Positions 8,526 through 20,614 of a DNA stretch of 64,000 bases are shown piece after piece. Position numbers and translations under genes: made by a program. Under the pieces are notes generated by a model, which worked only from the letters and a program-made list of their open reading frames with translations, was not told the origin of the DNA and made no database searches. Origin of the DNA: Diplonema japonicum (Eukaryota > Euglenozoa > Diplonemea > Diplonemida > Diplonemidae); the NCBI GenBank assembly GCA_964019335.1, contig OZ025668.1, forward strand, positions 62,001 to 126,000. Direction: 5' to 3'. How positions within the stretch are numbered: position 1 is the first letter of the stretch; each line of letters begins with the position of its first letter.

Positions 8526-11500
8526 TCAGGACTTCTTAACAAGGTGAGCAGGAGGGACACCTTTCTTTGTCTCTCCATACTCTATACCGACACGTCCTCT
8601 GCTGATGCCAGTGACCTGAAATTGGTGTGTGGACGTGTTGTTGATGTCATACCTTTGCGTCGATGGGTTTCTGCCCTTCAGGGGTGTACTGTGCCGCGTC
8701 ACCTGCTGTCCATGCTGTAGTGTCGCACTGCCTCAAACAAGAGGCAGGCATCCCTACCTTTGTCTCATCTTCAAGTTCAACAGCAATTCTATTTCTAGAA
8801 TGACCTGTAACTTTGCCACTCTTGCCATCGTGTTCGCTGCCTGGCGCAACGACATGTACGTGGCTGCCTTCAGGAAGGCAGTCCTTCTCCTTCTTCACCG
8901 CACGAAGGGTGCTGTAAGGCAAACCCTTGGTCTCATCGCCCATCTGAACAGCCACTCTCCCCCTCCCGTGTCCCTTCACCGTCCCTACTTCACCGGTTGT
9001 CACAACCTCCACATTTGTCTCTACGGGGAAGGTCTCGTCCTGCACGGTGCGCAAGACGTCAGCTGGAACACCCACGACACCGTTCTCGGTCTCTACGCTC
9101 ACCCTACCCCTGAAATGCTTCTGCACCCAACCTGTCAAGCCATCAAGGTCAGCGCTATGTCCCTTAAATTGTACCTTTGAACCAATTGGGAATCTGTGGG
9201 TGGGTAGCGTCACTGCACGCAACATCCCTGCGGGCACACCCACAGTGGTGCCGTCCAACAAGCTCACGCCAACCCTTCCTCGAGTCACTGCACACACCCT
9301 GCCTGTCAAGCCTGCTGACTTCCCAGCCAGCACCTCCACTTCGCACCCAACATTGAAGCCCTGAGCAGCAGACTTCCCGCATGGGCGCAACTGTTCCGCC
9401 GGCACGCCCACCAACTCATCGTTCAACAGGCGTACACCGACCCTTCCTCTATGTGTGCCTTCCACTGTGCCTTCCAGACCGTTGTGCTCATCTTCTGTTG
9501 CAAGCACCACAAAGTCGCCCTTCTTGACCTTCTGCTCTGCCATCTTTCCAATAAGTCGCAGTCCATTAGCAGGCACACTGATGTTCGACCCATTGCGAAG
9601 CAACACGCCTACTCTGCCACGTGCAACGCCTGTTACTGTGCCTAGTAACCCAAAGTGATCGCTTTCGCTGACAACGACTTCTACTTCTGCTCCAAGGGCG
9701 AAGCCCTGATCGGCACCCAGCCCTTCCTTCCTCAGCAATGGTGCAGGAACACCAATTTTAGTACTGCATGAGAGCTCCACGCCTATCCGTCCACGTGTTA
9801 CGCCCGTCACGTTGCCGCATGTGCCGTTGTGCTCACCTCCAATCACGTGCACTCGCTCACCCTTCTTGAAGTGCAGGTCAGTGACTGTTGATTCCGATCG
9901 TAGTTGCTCTGGTGGAACACCAATGACAGTGCCGTTACGTAGTTCTACACCTATCCTCCCTCTGTTCTTTCCACAGACTTTTCCGACAAGGCCATTGATC
10001 TTGTCATCTTCGCAGACCACAACAACCTCTGTATCTTTTCTGAACTTCTGGCTTCCAGACATGCCACTGTCTTTGAGCTGACCGGCAGGCACACCTACCA
10101 CCTGTCCATTCCTCAATTCGACACCAACACGGCCCCTTACAACGCCCACCACACGGCCCTGCATGCCATTCGTCTGCTCGTTCTCGTTGACAACGTCCAC
10201 TTCCCTCCCAATAGGGAAGGCTTGCCGTGCTGTCTTTCCGCAGCTACGCAGCTGTTGAGGAGGTAGCCCTACCTTGTCACCGTTCTCAAGTTCAACACCA
10301 ACACGACCCCTGAAGTTCCCAGTGACCTTGCCGTGGCGTCCGTTCAGATCTTGGTTCTCGCAGGTGATATCAACAGCAGTCCCAACAGGGAAGGCTTGTG
10401 ATGCAGACTTGCCCGCAGCACGAAGCTGTTGTGGTGGGAGACCTACAACATCACCGTTCTCAAGTTCAACACCAACACGACCCCTGAAGTTCCCCGTTAC
10501 CTTGCCGTGACGGCCATTCAGATCTTGATTCTCGCAGACGATGTCAACAGCAGTCCCAACAGGGAAGGCCTGGGAAGCATTCTTCCCAGTAGAACGAAGC
10601 TGCTGAGGAGGGAGACCAACCTTGTCACCATTCTCAAGCTCGACACCAACACGGCCCCTGCAGTTCCCAGTGACCTTGCCGTGACGCCCGTTGAGGTCTT
10701 GATTCTCACAAACAATGTCAACAGCAGTCCCAACAGGGAAGGCCTGTGATGCAGACTTGCCCGCAGCACGAAGCTGCTGAGGAGGGAGACCAACCTTGTC
10801 ACCATTCTCAAGTTCAACACCAACACGGCCCCTGAAGTTCCCAGTGACCTTGCCGTGGCGACCGTTCAGGTCTTGATTCTCACAGACTATGTCAACAGCA
10901 GTCCCAATGGGGAAGGCCTGAGAAGCGTTCTTCCCGACAGAACGAAGCTGCTGAGGAGGTAGACCAACCTTGTCACCATTCTCAAGTTCAACACCAACAC
11001 GGCCCCTGAAGTTCCCAGTGACCTTGCCGTGGCGCCCGTTCAGGTCTTGATTCTCGCAGACGATGTCAACAGCAGTCCCAACAGGGAAGGCCTGTGATGC
11101 AGATTTGCCCGTAGCACGAAGCTGTTGAGGAGGTAGACCAACCTTGTCACCATTCTCAAGTTCAACACCAACACGACCCCTGCAGTTCCCCGTTACTTTG
11201 CCGTGGCGACCGTTGAGGTCTTGGTTCTCGCAGACGATGTCAACAGCAGTCCCAACTGGGCAGGCCTGAGAAGCGTTCTTTCCGACAGAACGAAGCTGCT
11301 GAGGAGGTAGACCTACCTTGTCGCCGTTCTCAAGTTCAACACCAACACGACCCCTGCAGTTCCCAGTGACCTTGCCGTGGCGACCATTCAAGTCTTGGTT
11401 TTCACAAACAATGTCAACAGCAGTCCCAACAGGGAAAGCTTGTGATGCAGACTTGCCCGCAGCACGAAGCTGCTGAGGAGGTAGACCTACCTTATCGCCG

Positions 11501-14472
11501 TTCTCAAGTTCAACACCAACACGACCCCTGAAGTTCCCCGTAACCTTGCCGTGACGGCCATTCAATTCCTGGTTCTCACAAACAATGTCAACAGCAGTCC
11601 CAACAGGGAAGGCTTGTGATGCAGATTTGCCCGCAGAACGAAGCTGCTGAGGAGGTAGACCTACCTTATCACCATTCTCAAGTTCAACACCAACACGGCC
11701 CCTGAAGTTCCCCGTTACTTTGCCGTGGCGACCGTTGAGGTCTTGGTTCTCGCAGACGACATCAACAGCAGTCCCAACAGGGAAGGCCTGGGAAGCGTTC
11801 TTCCCGACAGACCGAAGCTGCTGAGGAGGGAGACCAACCTTGTCACCATTCTCAAGCTCGACACCAACACGGCCCCTGCAGTTCCCAGTGACCTTGCCGT
11901 GGCGTCCGTTCAGGTCTTGATTCTCACATACAACATCAATGGCAGTCCCAACAGGGAAGGCCTGTGATGCAGACTTGCCTGCAGAACGAAGCTGCTGAGG
12001 AGGTAGACCAACCTTGTCACCATTCTCAAGCTCGACACCAACACGGCCCCTGAAGTTCCCCGTAACCTTGCCGTGACGCCCGTTGAGGTCTTGATTCTCG
12101 CAGACGATGTCAACAGCAGTCCCAACTGGGCAGGCCTGAGAAGCGTTCTTTCCGACAGAACGAAGCTGCTGAGGAGGTAGACCTACCTTGTCGCCGTTCT
12201 CAAGCTCAACACCAACACGACCCCTGAAGTTCCCAGTGACCTTGCCGTGGCGACCATTCAGGTCTTGATTCTCGCAGATAATATCGATAGCAGTCCCAAT
12301 GGGGAAGGCCTGAGCTGCAGACTTGCCAACAACACGCAGCTGCTGTGGTGGGAGACCTATTTTGTCACCGTTCTCAAGATCAACACCAACACGGCCTCTG
12401 CTGTGCCCAACAACCTTGCCGTGGCGACCATTCAGTTTTTCATCATCACAGGCAACGTCGACGGCAGTGCCCACCGGTAAGGCCTGTCCTGCAGTTTTGC
12501 CTGTTGGCACAAGCTGTTCGGGAAGCAGCCCGACAATCCTGCTATCCTGGAGCACGACACCCACTCTGCCTCTGCTGTGGCCCGCAACACATCCTGTCAT
12601 GCCGTTGAGACTGCAATCTTCATGGATAACGTCCACCTCTACACCAATTGGGAAGTTCTGTACGGATGACTTAAGTACCGGCATTAACATCTCCGGCACG
12701 AGTCCGACGGTTGTGCCATTCTCCAGTTCGACACCAACCCTGCCGCGTGACACACCGGACACCCTACCAGTGAGCCCGTTGATCTCGTGGCAACTGCTGT
12801 TCACGGTGACAGAAGTGCCAACAGGGAAGCTCTGCTTTGTAGTTTTGCGGCACAACTTAAGACATTCGGGAACGACACCAATAGCAGTCCCGCAGTCAAG
12901 AGACACCCCAACACGGCCCCGTGCAACGCCTGTGACGCGCCCCTGCTTCCCACTATGAACGCCGGACATTACCATCACATCTGTGCCCGTTTTGAAGTCT
13001 TGTGCCGCAGACTTCCCACTCACCCGTACCATGTCGCGCGGGACGCCCACAGCCTCTCCGTTGTCAAGCAGAATTCCCACACGGCCCCTGGTGCAGCCAG
13101 TGACCCGGCCGCGCCTGCCCGACAAGCTGTCGCCAGCTGCAGCTTTTATTTCTACTTCACTGTTCACAGGAATGATTTCGCAGAGTTCAAGAGTCAGGTG
13201 CTGAGGCAGGAAGCCATGCACTGAGCCGTCGTAGAGCTCCACGCCGATCCTGCCTCTGCTGATGTGCTTTACGGTGCCTGTTTTCCCAATATGCTCGCTG
13301 GTGCCAACTACTTTTATGGTTGAGTTCACTTTGAACATCTGTGTCGCAGTCTTACAGACCGCCTTCAACTGCTGGGGCAAAACACCTTCCTTCGCGCCAC
13401 ACTCAAGTTCGATGCCCACACGTCCCCTTGCCTGACCGACAACTACAGCCTCCTTCCCCTTGTGGGCACCTGACAGAACTTCAACACGGCTACCAACAGG
13501 GTAATGCTGCTCGGCTGTCTTCTCCACAAGCTTGACGCATGTTGAGGGCCTTCCGTTAAGTGTAGTGCCGTCGGCAAGTTCCACGCCCACCCTCCCCCTG
13601 TTGTATCCGATGACCCGCCCAAGCATCCCGCACTGCTCTTCATCGCACTCAACAAGCTCGATCAAAGCGCCTATCTGGTGATGCTGTGGCTTTGTGTCTG
13701 CTTTGCGCAGCATCTGAGGAACGCAGCCCTGAACGGTGCCGTCCTCGAGCTCTACACCTACTCTTCCGCGGTAGTGACTTCTCACGGTACCTGAGACACC
13801 TGTCTTGAGTTCGTGCACGAAAGTGCCTGCAGGGAAGAGGACAGTGGGGTCCATCACCTTTCTAACGCAGCCAGGGGGCACGCCCATGTCGGGGGTGTCG
13901 TTGTAGAATGTGAGCGCTAGTCTGCCTCTGGTGTGGCCGACAACACGTGCACGCATTCCTTCAAGCTCTGGCTTCTGCTGGTAATTATGGATGTCGACCT
14001 CTGTGCCTGTGGGGAACTTCCTCAAAACCTGCTGCATCGACGACAACTCTTGCTCTGGCCTTGGCTCTGACCACTCGGCTGCCTTCGTTGGCTGCTTTTG
14101 GCGCTCTTCTGCTTGAAACCTAGGAGCCTCTTCGGCTTCCTTCTTGACATCTGTCTTCTTCTCGGTTGCAGGCAACGTACTTTGTTCTTTCTTTTCAGGA
14201 ACTATCTCCTTCTTACTCTCTTTCTCTTTTTCGTTCTTTTCAGGTTCAGCTGGTGGTGCTGTTTCCTGCTGTCGCTGTTCGTTCCGCTGCTCTTCTGTAT
14301 TTCTCATTCTCTCTTTCTTAGCCTCCAAGTATGCCACGAGGCTGCTCTCGGGGTCGCTAGGTTTGTGCCCTAGAAGATGCACTACCATTTCATTTAGAAG
14401 CAACGCAATCTTCTGGTCCTTGACATACCTCAAGTTCCTGTCCATGTTCGTGCCACCAGCACCCTTTTCCAT
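8526..14472 (-). CDS. RIIa/DPY-30-like protein with about 32 tandem SH3/KOW-like RGRVGVE repeats
   Basis: 1969 aa after removal of one 37-nt intron (8616-8652, GTATGA...TTTCAG); the last exon restores a full repeat ending GVPPAHLVKKS. Residues about 20-55 (ALLLNEMVVHLLGHKPSDPE...YLEAKK) resemble the RIIa/DPY-30 dimerisation-docking helix pair found in PKA regulatory subunits and flagellar proteins that bind A-kinase-anchor helices. A Glu/Lys/Gln-rich linker of about 110 residues follows, then about 32 repeats of roughly 55-60 aa. The core is VGTxVDIxC..., GRHGKVTGNFRGRVGVELENG, then a G[LV]PPQQLR close. Each looks like a small SH3/KOW/Tudor-type beta-barrel. The ATG at 14472 is chosen because an acceptor-like CATATAG ends 11 nt before it; ATG 14445 is an alternative. 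Binding partner unknown; a flagellar scaffold is plausible. Confidence 0.8.
10240..12490 (-). repeat. Homogenised tandem array, 13 units of 174 bp, inside the RGRVGVE-repeat gene
   Basis: Thirteen consecutive 58-codon units are nearly identical at DNA level, while units to either side share only the protein core. Linkers tend to alternate between SVGKNASQ and AAGKSASQ or SAGKSASQ types, so at least some copies spread as two-unit blocks of about 348 bp. This indicates recent unequal exchange or gene conversion. The array is coding throughout and keeps the frame. Confidence 0.85.
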
Positions 14473-14661
14473 GTGCTCTGTCCCTATATGGTGCTGTGAG
14501 ATGAGTTGCACCCTCCGAGGGGAATACACAACAAATAGAAACACTTGAAAGCGGGAAAAAAAAAAAAAAAAAGAGGACATTGCAAAAAAGAAAGGCAGCC
14601 TTGTGGTGCGAGTTTCGTTTAGTTAGGAGTGACCCCATTTGTACAAAGTGACCTGCCTTCA

Positions 14662-14692
<31 letters not shown>

Positions 14693-14899
14693 CACACTAC
14701 AAAAGAAAAAAGAATCATTATGACAGGGAGAAGCACTAGCAACACCCCTAAAGGGGACAAAATCATAAATCAGTATCGAAGTGATTTCTTCTAATAACAA
14801 TGCCGAAAAGAAAGGGAAGAAGGGGATGGGCAACGGAAAAAAAAACACTGTCCGACGTGGTAGTTAAGTAGGGGGGAGGGATATAAAGAAAAAAAAGGG
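14473..14899. other. Spacer between the repeat-protein gene and the twin-CX9C gene
   Basis: 427 nt holding an A17 run near 14555, an A28 run near 14661 and other A/G-rich sequence. No gene is visible. The last 30 nt on the minus strand contain the acceptor-like AG used to choose the start of the repeat protein. Confidence 0.6.
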
Positions 14900-15598
14900 C
14901 TATTCCACACCACCTTGCCATTTAGGTCCTTGCAAACCTTTGCTCTCATACATATTTTTAATATTCATCGCCCGCTCGAGGTAATCTCCTAAAGCAAAAG
15001 TTCGTTTTTTTTCCTTTTTTTTTCCCATCATCCACACACCGTGATCTTCGTCGTATCTAGACTTTTCCCAGTTATTTTGGAATTTAACGAAAGTCCTTTC
15101 ACCAGCCTCCTTACTATGAACGGTGCCCCAAATAGTTTGGAATCGGTGCTATTTTATTTTATTTTTATTTTTCCATTCTTCCCACCACGCGTCAATGGCA
15201 TACCTCTTTGCCTCTGTACAAACAGTTCAGGTGGTCTTCTCGCTCGTCTACGCATCTGTTCTTATCGGAATCATAGGTGTATTCCGCCTCAGCGCAAAAG
15301 TCTAGTGACCGCTTAAACTATTTTTTTTTTTTTTTTTCTTTTTTTTTACTTTTTGGAAATCACTGGAAGGAAAAAAATGTTCCCGTGAAAAAATCACCAG
15401 TCAAAAGCATACCAATGCACAACGGAAGTAAGGGAGCTTATCACCTGCCATGTAGTTGTTCTGCAACGAGATCCCTTTATTCACAATCATATCCTCCGTG
15501 TTCATGGTGTAGGGACCGCTGTATGAAAGACCTTCGTCAGCGGTAAAGGGCAATTGGAACCCACCATATGCAATACCACCCGAACCAGCGTTACCCAT
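14900..15598 (-). CDS. Twin-CX9C (CHCH) mitochondrial intermembrane-space-type protein, four exons
   Basis: A 165-aa protein assembled from four exons: 15598-15413, 15317-15204, 15148-15040 and 14988-14900. The introns are 95, 55 and 51 nt with donors GTATGC, GTATGC and GTGTGT and acceptors TAG, TAG and TTTAG. The first acceptor is fixed by frame and motif: it yields CALFKRSLDFC, a CX9C, followed 13 residues later by CVDEREDHLNC, a second CX9C. Twin CX9C proteins are oxidised by Mia40 in the intermembrane space and include complex I subunits (NDUFS5, NDUFA8, NDUFB7) and COX assembly factors. The arrangement after the hairpin loosely recalls NDUFS5, but orthology is not shown. The N-terminus MGNAGSGG fits an N-myristoylation consensus. 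The C-terminus is GLQGPKWQGGVE. An acceptor lies 18 nt before the ATG. Confidence 0.75.
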
Positions 15599-15692
15599 TT
15601 TGGCAGCTCTTCTTCCTGGGAAAAAAGGAAAAAAATGGTTAAAAAGAGAAATTACAGCAAAATGCGAGGTGGGGAAGAAGAAGACTACACCC

Positions 15693-18600
15693 CTATGACC
15701 CCGTTGCCCTCTCGTCCCTCAGCAGCTTCATGACTGCTGCTATGATGTTCGCATGCTTCGTCTGCGTCGTGACGTCGGACACCTGCATGAGCGTCACAAG
15801 TATCTTCTGCAGCTCTTTCCTCAGCTCTGATATCACCGCAAGCACCTTTTTTTGAAAGTTGAAAGTTGGTGTTATACACAGTAAACTACACACCTCAGGG
15901 TCCATCTTGAAGCTGATCCAGTTGTTTGCCAGCACATTCCCATCGTTGTGCTCCAGCTCCACAGCGAACAGCATCAACATCTGAGGACTGATCATCGTCA
16001 CATCTCTGATGAACACGGCTGACGTCTGCACCTGTTTTTGTTTGTTGATGGCAATGGTGAAGTATGTACCTTTTCGTAGTAAACGAGAATAGGGTGGGGC
16101 AGTTGTTTCTCACGCCCAACCACTGAAGACGGGTGTACCTGCACTTCCACATTCTGCTCCTTATAGACATGGTGCCCTGACCTAAGCTTCTTTGCAGTCA
16201 CCACACTTGGCGTGAACCCCGCCGTTAGTGCCGCCCTCACAGCGTACTGATGCGCGCTGTACTGGTTCAGCTCCTTTCCGCCGAACTCAAAGAGATGCGG
16301 TTCGCCCGTGTTGTCGGCTGTTCTCCACGCCCCGCTGTTCCCTGTGATCACCTTTTGGTCGCACAGCAGAGAGTAGAACTGCCTCTTCGTCTGCTGTATC
16401 TGCCCCATCGACTGAGCCGACACAAAGTTCTTGTTACAGAACTCTCTTTCCTTTGCTCTGTTTTCTTCCCTTGCCAGTAGCCAGGAATTGTACGCATTGG
16501 TCACAGTCAAGTGGTCGGACTTCGAGTTCTGAGCAATCGCCATCTTCGCCTGATCAGCCTCCAGCTTCCTGTCATAAGGCATGACGAAGGGCGACTTCGA
16601 TTGCAGCGTCGCAGCTATTGTGAGGCATGGGTCGAGGCACTTCAGCAGCACGCCATGAAGCAGAAGCTTCCCCAGCTTGGGGTCGACAGGAAGGTTGGCG
16701 AGATGTGCCCCGAGAGAGGTCAGCCTACTGGCAGGGCCCAGCGCCCCGATGTCCATGAGGGAGCCCCTGCAGGACTTGATGGACGAGTCGGCGGGCGACT
16801 CGATTGCTTTCTGCAGCACTTCAATATCAGTAGAATCTCCGAAGTTAAGAACACGTATCTGCAGCAGAAGGTTCTGCAGCGGCACTCTTGTCATTTCGCA
16901 CTCCTGGAACTCGAGCATCACCTTGTTGTGGGTGTAGCTGCTGTACATCCGGTAGTTCACCCCAGGCCGCACTCGCCCTGCTCGACCCTTTCGCTGCTTC
17001 GCGTTCGCCTGGCTGACCCAGCAGGACACAAGTTTTGTCATGCCCTTGTCTGCTTCGTACCTGTTCTCCTTGTGCTTCCCTGTGTCGATCACAAACACAA
17101 TGTCATCGATTGTAACACTGGTCTCCGCAATGTTTGTCGACAGCACCACCTTGCGCATCCCTTTGCGTGGCTTCAGGAACACAGCTTCCTGCTCCTGGTT
17201 TGACACTGTGGAGTGCAAGCGGTGGCAGTCCAAGATTTGCGCGAGCTTCCTCTCTGAAACAATCTCTTCATATAAACTGTTGATCTCCTGCATGCCGGGA
17301 AGGAACACCAATATGGCCCCTTCTTCGTTTCTGTGTTTCTGGCAGATGTGTCTAATCAGCTCAGTTATGAGCTCGTTGTTGATCTTCTCGTCGCTGAGGC
17401 GCATCATGACGTCGATGGCCCTGTCGGACGCAGAGGGCATGCGTGTCTTGTGCATGCCCCACATCTTGCGGTGTTTCTCGTCCCTTGCATTCAGCTCCTT
17501 GAGCCCTTCGTTGGCGTTCTTCTTCTCGCTGTCGAAGATGCTTCTGTACATGCCGCGGTTTGCGTATGGCGAATCATCCTCTAGTGTGTAAGACACCAAG
17601 TCGATGATGCTCTCCAAGTGGTGCACCTCGACTGGGTGCGTGAAGCCAGGGATGTGCGTCACGGGGCACTTGTTGAAGTAGTCTGAGAACAGATCTGCGT
17701 TAACAGATGCACTCATCAACACGACCTTGATATCCGACCTGCGCGTGATGAGGTCCTTCAAAAAGATCAGCAGGAAGTCACTGTCCAAGCTCCTCTCATG
17801 GACCTCGTCAACCACAATGTGGCTCACAGTGCTCAGGTTCTTATCGGACTGCAGTTTCCGTAGCAGGACACCAGTTGTGCAAAACAACAGCCGGGTGTCC
17901 TTTGACTGCTTGGTCTCCAGTCTGATGCTGTAACCTATTTGGTTCCCGATGGTGTCGCCCCTCTCCGCTGCCACACGCTTCGCAATCGACACAGCAGAGA
18001 TCCTTCTAGGCTGCGTGCAAACAATTCTGCAGGAGCTCCCTTTCCCATTCTTGATGCACTCATCTAAGACAAACTGAGGAACCTGCGTTGTCTTCCCACA
18101 CCCTGTCTCACCCGTCACAAGGACCACCTGGTTGTTGATAATGTTGCTCAGGAGCTCGCCCTCCTGTTTTGCTGCAGGTAGCCTTGCACGCTGCTCGGGT
18201 AGACCTTCTTTTTTGGTGATTCTCTTCTCGTACCTAACCTTAAGCTTAGCATTCTCAGCATCGTCGTTCTCTATGCCAGGCCACGGCCTTCCGCCACCTG
18301 AGGCTGCTGTCTTGCTTAGTGTCGACACCTGGTCAAGTGACAGCTCTGGGAACAGCTGAGGCACCTTCAAGGTCCCCTTGCTGTCGGTGGCTTCGTCCCG
18401 TTGCTCTTCAATAATGTCACTGATGAGGTCATGGTGCTTCTTCAGAGGCCCCGTCCTGACGGGCTCCTGCTGCACCTGTTCGACGTTCTTTTTCAAGGAC
18501 TTCCCACCTTTCCCATTGCCGCCTTTTCCTTTGCCTCCCTTTCCCTTGCCCCCTTTGGCAGGCGATGCCTTTGGCGTAGGGTAGTGCTTCTCGAGTAGGT

Positions 18601-19417
18601 CTGGCAGCTCCATTTCGAGAAAGGTTGTCAGCTCGAAGATGACAGGCTGGCCGGTGAGCTCAGCGACGATCTTAGTCCAGAGGCTCATGTTGGCATCGAC
18701 GAGGAACTGCTTGCAGTTGAGAGTCTCTGTGTTTGAGATGAGCGCGAGGGGCGAGGTGGCGGGGTAGGAGCCGTTGGTGCACCCTTTCAGTAGCAGGCGG
18801 AGGTTTTTACAATACTCGGCGTGCAAGGTGGGGACCTGTAGATTGAGCTTGATCTCCAGCATGCCGTCGGGGAGGGTGGTCACAACATCGGGCTCCAGCA
18901 CGCCGTCCAGGCCTGCAAGCTCGTCGTCGCGCATCATGGCTGCGTCGTCGGCAGTGAAGGACTCGTCATGCATGGACCCGCTAAGCTCGTTGCAGAGGCG
19001 TTTCATGGACAGCTTCACGGCAGGCCACAGACGCTGCTGCGTGGTGCGGTCAGGCATGTCCTTGATGATGGTGCGTGCCGCCTCTTTGGGGATGCCCTTC
19101 CAGAGGAGTCCGTTGAGCTCCCTTGCTTCTTGTCCGTCGACAAATGTTGTATGTGTGATCTTCACTGGCCTCGAGTCCAGCCCGTGCACCTTCTCATCAA
19201 CGTCTTCTCTGATGTTCTTCAGCACATCCAGCACCAGGTCCTTGTTCTCCTTGCTCACCCCTACCGTGCCGAGGTCCTCGCCCTCCTTCGACTGCTTTTT
19301 ATAGGTAGCCTTCTTTGCCATCTGCGCCCTGAACTGCTGTGCCATTACGCTCCCCCCTACAGACGGGCCTTTTCCTTTTCCCTTCCCCTTGCCACCTTGC
19401 TTGTTGGGGCCGCCCAT
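15693..19417 (-). CDS. DExH-box RNA helicase of the DHX29/DHX36/DHX57 group
   Basis: About 1212 aa in three exons; introns at 16032-16069 (38 nt, GTACAT...AACAG) and 15846-15893 (48 nt, GTGTGT...AAAAAG, in frame). An ATP-dependent 3'-5' helicase acting on RNA. Visible motifs: motif I GETGCGKTT (about residue 440), motif II DEVH (about 537), SAS (motif III), ILVFLPG (motif IV region), STNIAETSVTI and the QRKGRAGR motif VI, followed by helicase-associated and OB-fold domains ending in LVYYEKVQTSAVFIRDVTM. The second intron interrupts the OB-fold; removing it joins DPE to VLAVISELRKEL, as expected for the family. The N-terminus is Gly/Lys-rich (GGKGKGKGKG) with another GKGGKGKGG linker near 290, likely RNA-binding. 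The ATG lies 6 nt after ACATTTCAG. Family members act in translation initiation or G-quadruplex resolution; the exact paralogue is not resolved. Confidence 0.88.
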
Positions 19418-20575
19418 CTTTTCCTGAAATGTATGTTAAGGGGCGATACGATGGTCAGAAGAATGAAAAGAGAAACAACAATTATTAAAAGGAAAAAAAA
19501 AAAGAAAACGAGCAGGAGGTAAGAGAGCTACTCTATTCCCCACTGCATCCTTTTGTGAGTATTGTCTTTCCTCATTTTCCTTTCTTTGTTTCTTCTTTTT
19601 CTTTGTTTCTTTTCCTTTTTCTTTCTCCCTTTTGTGGTTTCACGTACTAGCAATCGCTTTTCTACAGAGGAAAAAGAAAAAGGGAAAAAAAAGAAGTGCC
19701 CCCTCACCCTGTAGCAAAAAGAAAGAAGGTGAGGCTGTACATCTCACCTAAGAAAACAGAAGTGGGGGGGGGGATAGAAAAAAAAGAGAAAAAAAAGCAG
19801 GAGAGGGATAGCACGATGCCAGTACTCACAAAAAGAGTAGAAGAATAGGGAAGTCGTAGGACGGGGGGACTTGTCGCCGTTGAAGAAGAAACCCTGTTAG
19901 CTACCATATAGAGAAAATATGGTTGTTTCTTTTTTCTTTTCTTTTCTTTTTTTCTTTCTGTGTTCTTTTCCAGGAGGCGGCCCTCCCTTCTTTGGAAAAA
20001 AAACACTGTTTCTTCGCACACAGGTAGCTTTCTTTTTCTTGATTCGTTCTTTCTTCTTCCTTTCTTTCTTTCTTTTTCAGAAAGGAAAGTTTCTTTCTTA
20101 AAACATAAACAGCACCGAAAAAGAAAAAAAAAATACAAAAAAAAATTGATTCTGTCAAAGCTATCAGCTTGTTCCAACAACGCAAGTGAAAAGAAAAAAA
20201 GTCTGTAAATGGTTGCGAGCAAGGTTTTCGTCCACTACCAGCATTTGACAGAATCAGTACTTAATTGTAAACTTATTTCTTTTTTTATGGTTCCCGTCCA
20301 CGCACACGAAAGTAAATGGCACAAGGGGGTTGAAAAACTGATCGAAAAAAAAAAAACAACTCCGAAGTAATTAGAAAAATGTTTCAACAAAAAAAGGTTT
20401 TTGTCATACATTTCAGTCACATGAACCTATAGTAAGGCAGGAGGGAGGGTCATGTTCACCACCGCCACAGGAGTATCCTTTTCTTTCTTCTTTTTTTTTC
20501 TTTTGCACTCTCCCTTCCTTTTTAAGAGGCTGAAGAAAAAAATCGTTGCCAACAGCAACGCTTACTTGTATCTTC

Positions 20576-20614
<39 letters not shown>

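Noticed and set aside
8600-14000. Regular repeat array resembling a CRISPR or satellite
   Set aside because: The 174-bp units are in-frame coding repeats without spacers, and the organism is eukaryotic.
15123-15305. Plus-strand small hydrophobic ORF (MAYLFASVQTVQVVFSLVYA)
   Set aside because: It is antisense to exon 2 of the twin-CX9C gene, whose minus-strand frame is explained by Cys spacing and splice sites.
20149-20255. 12-bp inverted repeat in spacer
   Set aside because: Perfect but short, with an 83-nt loop in low-complexity DNA; chance is plausible.
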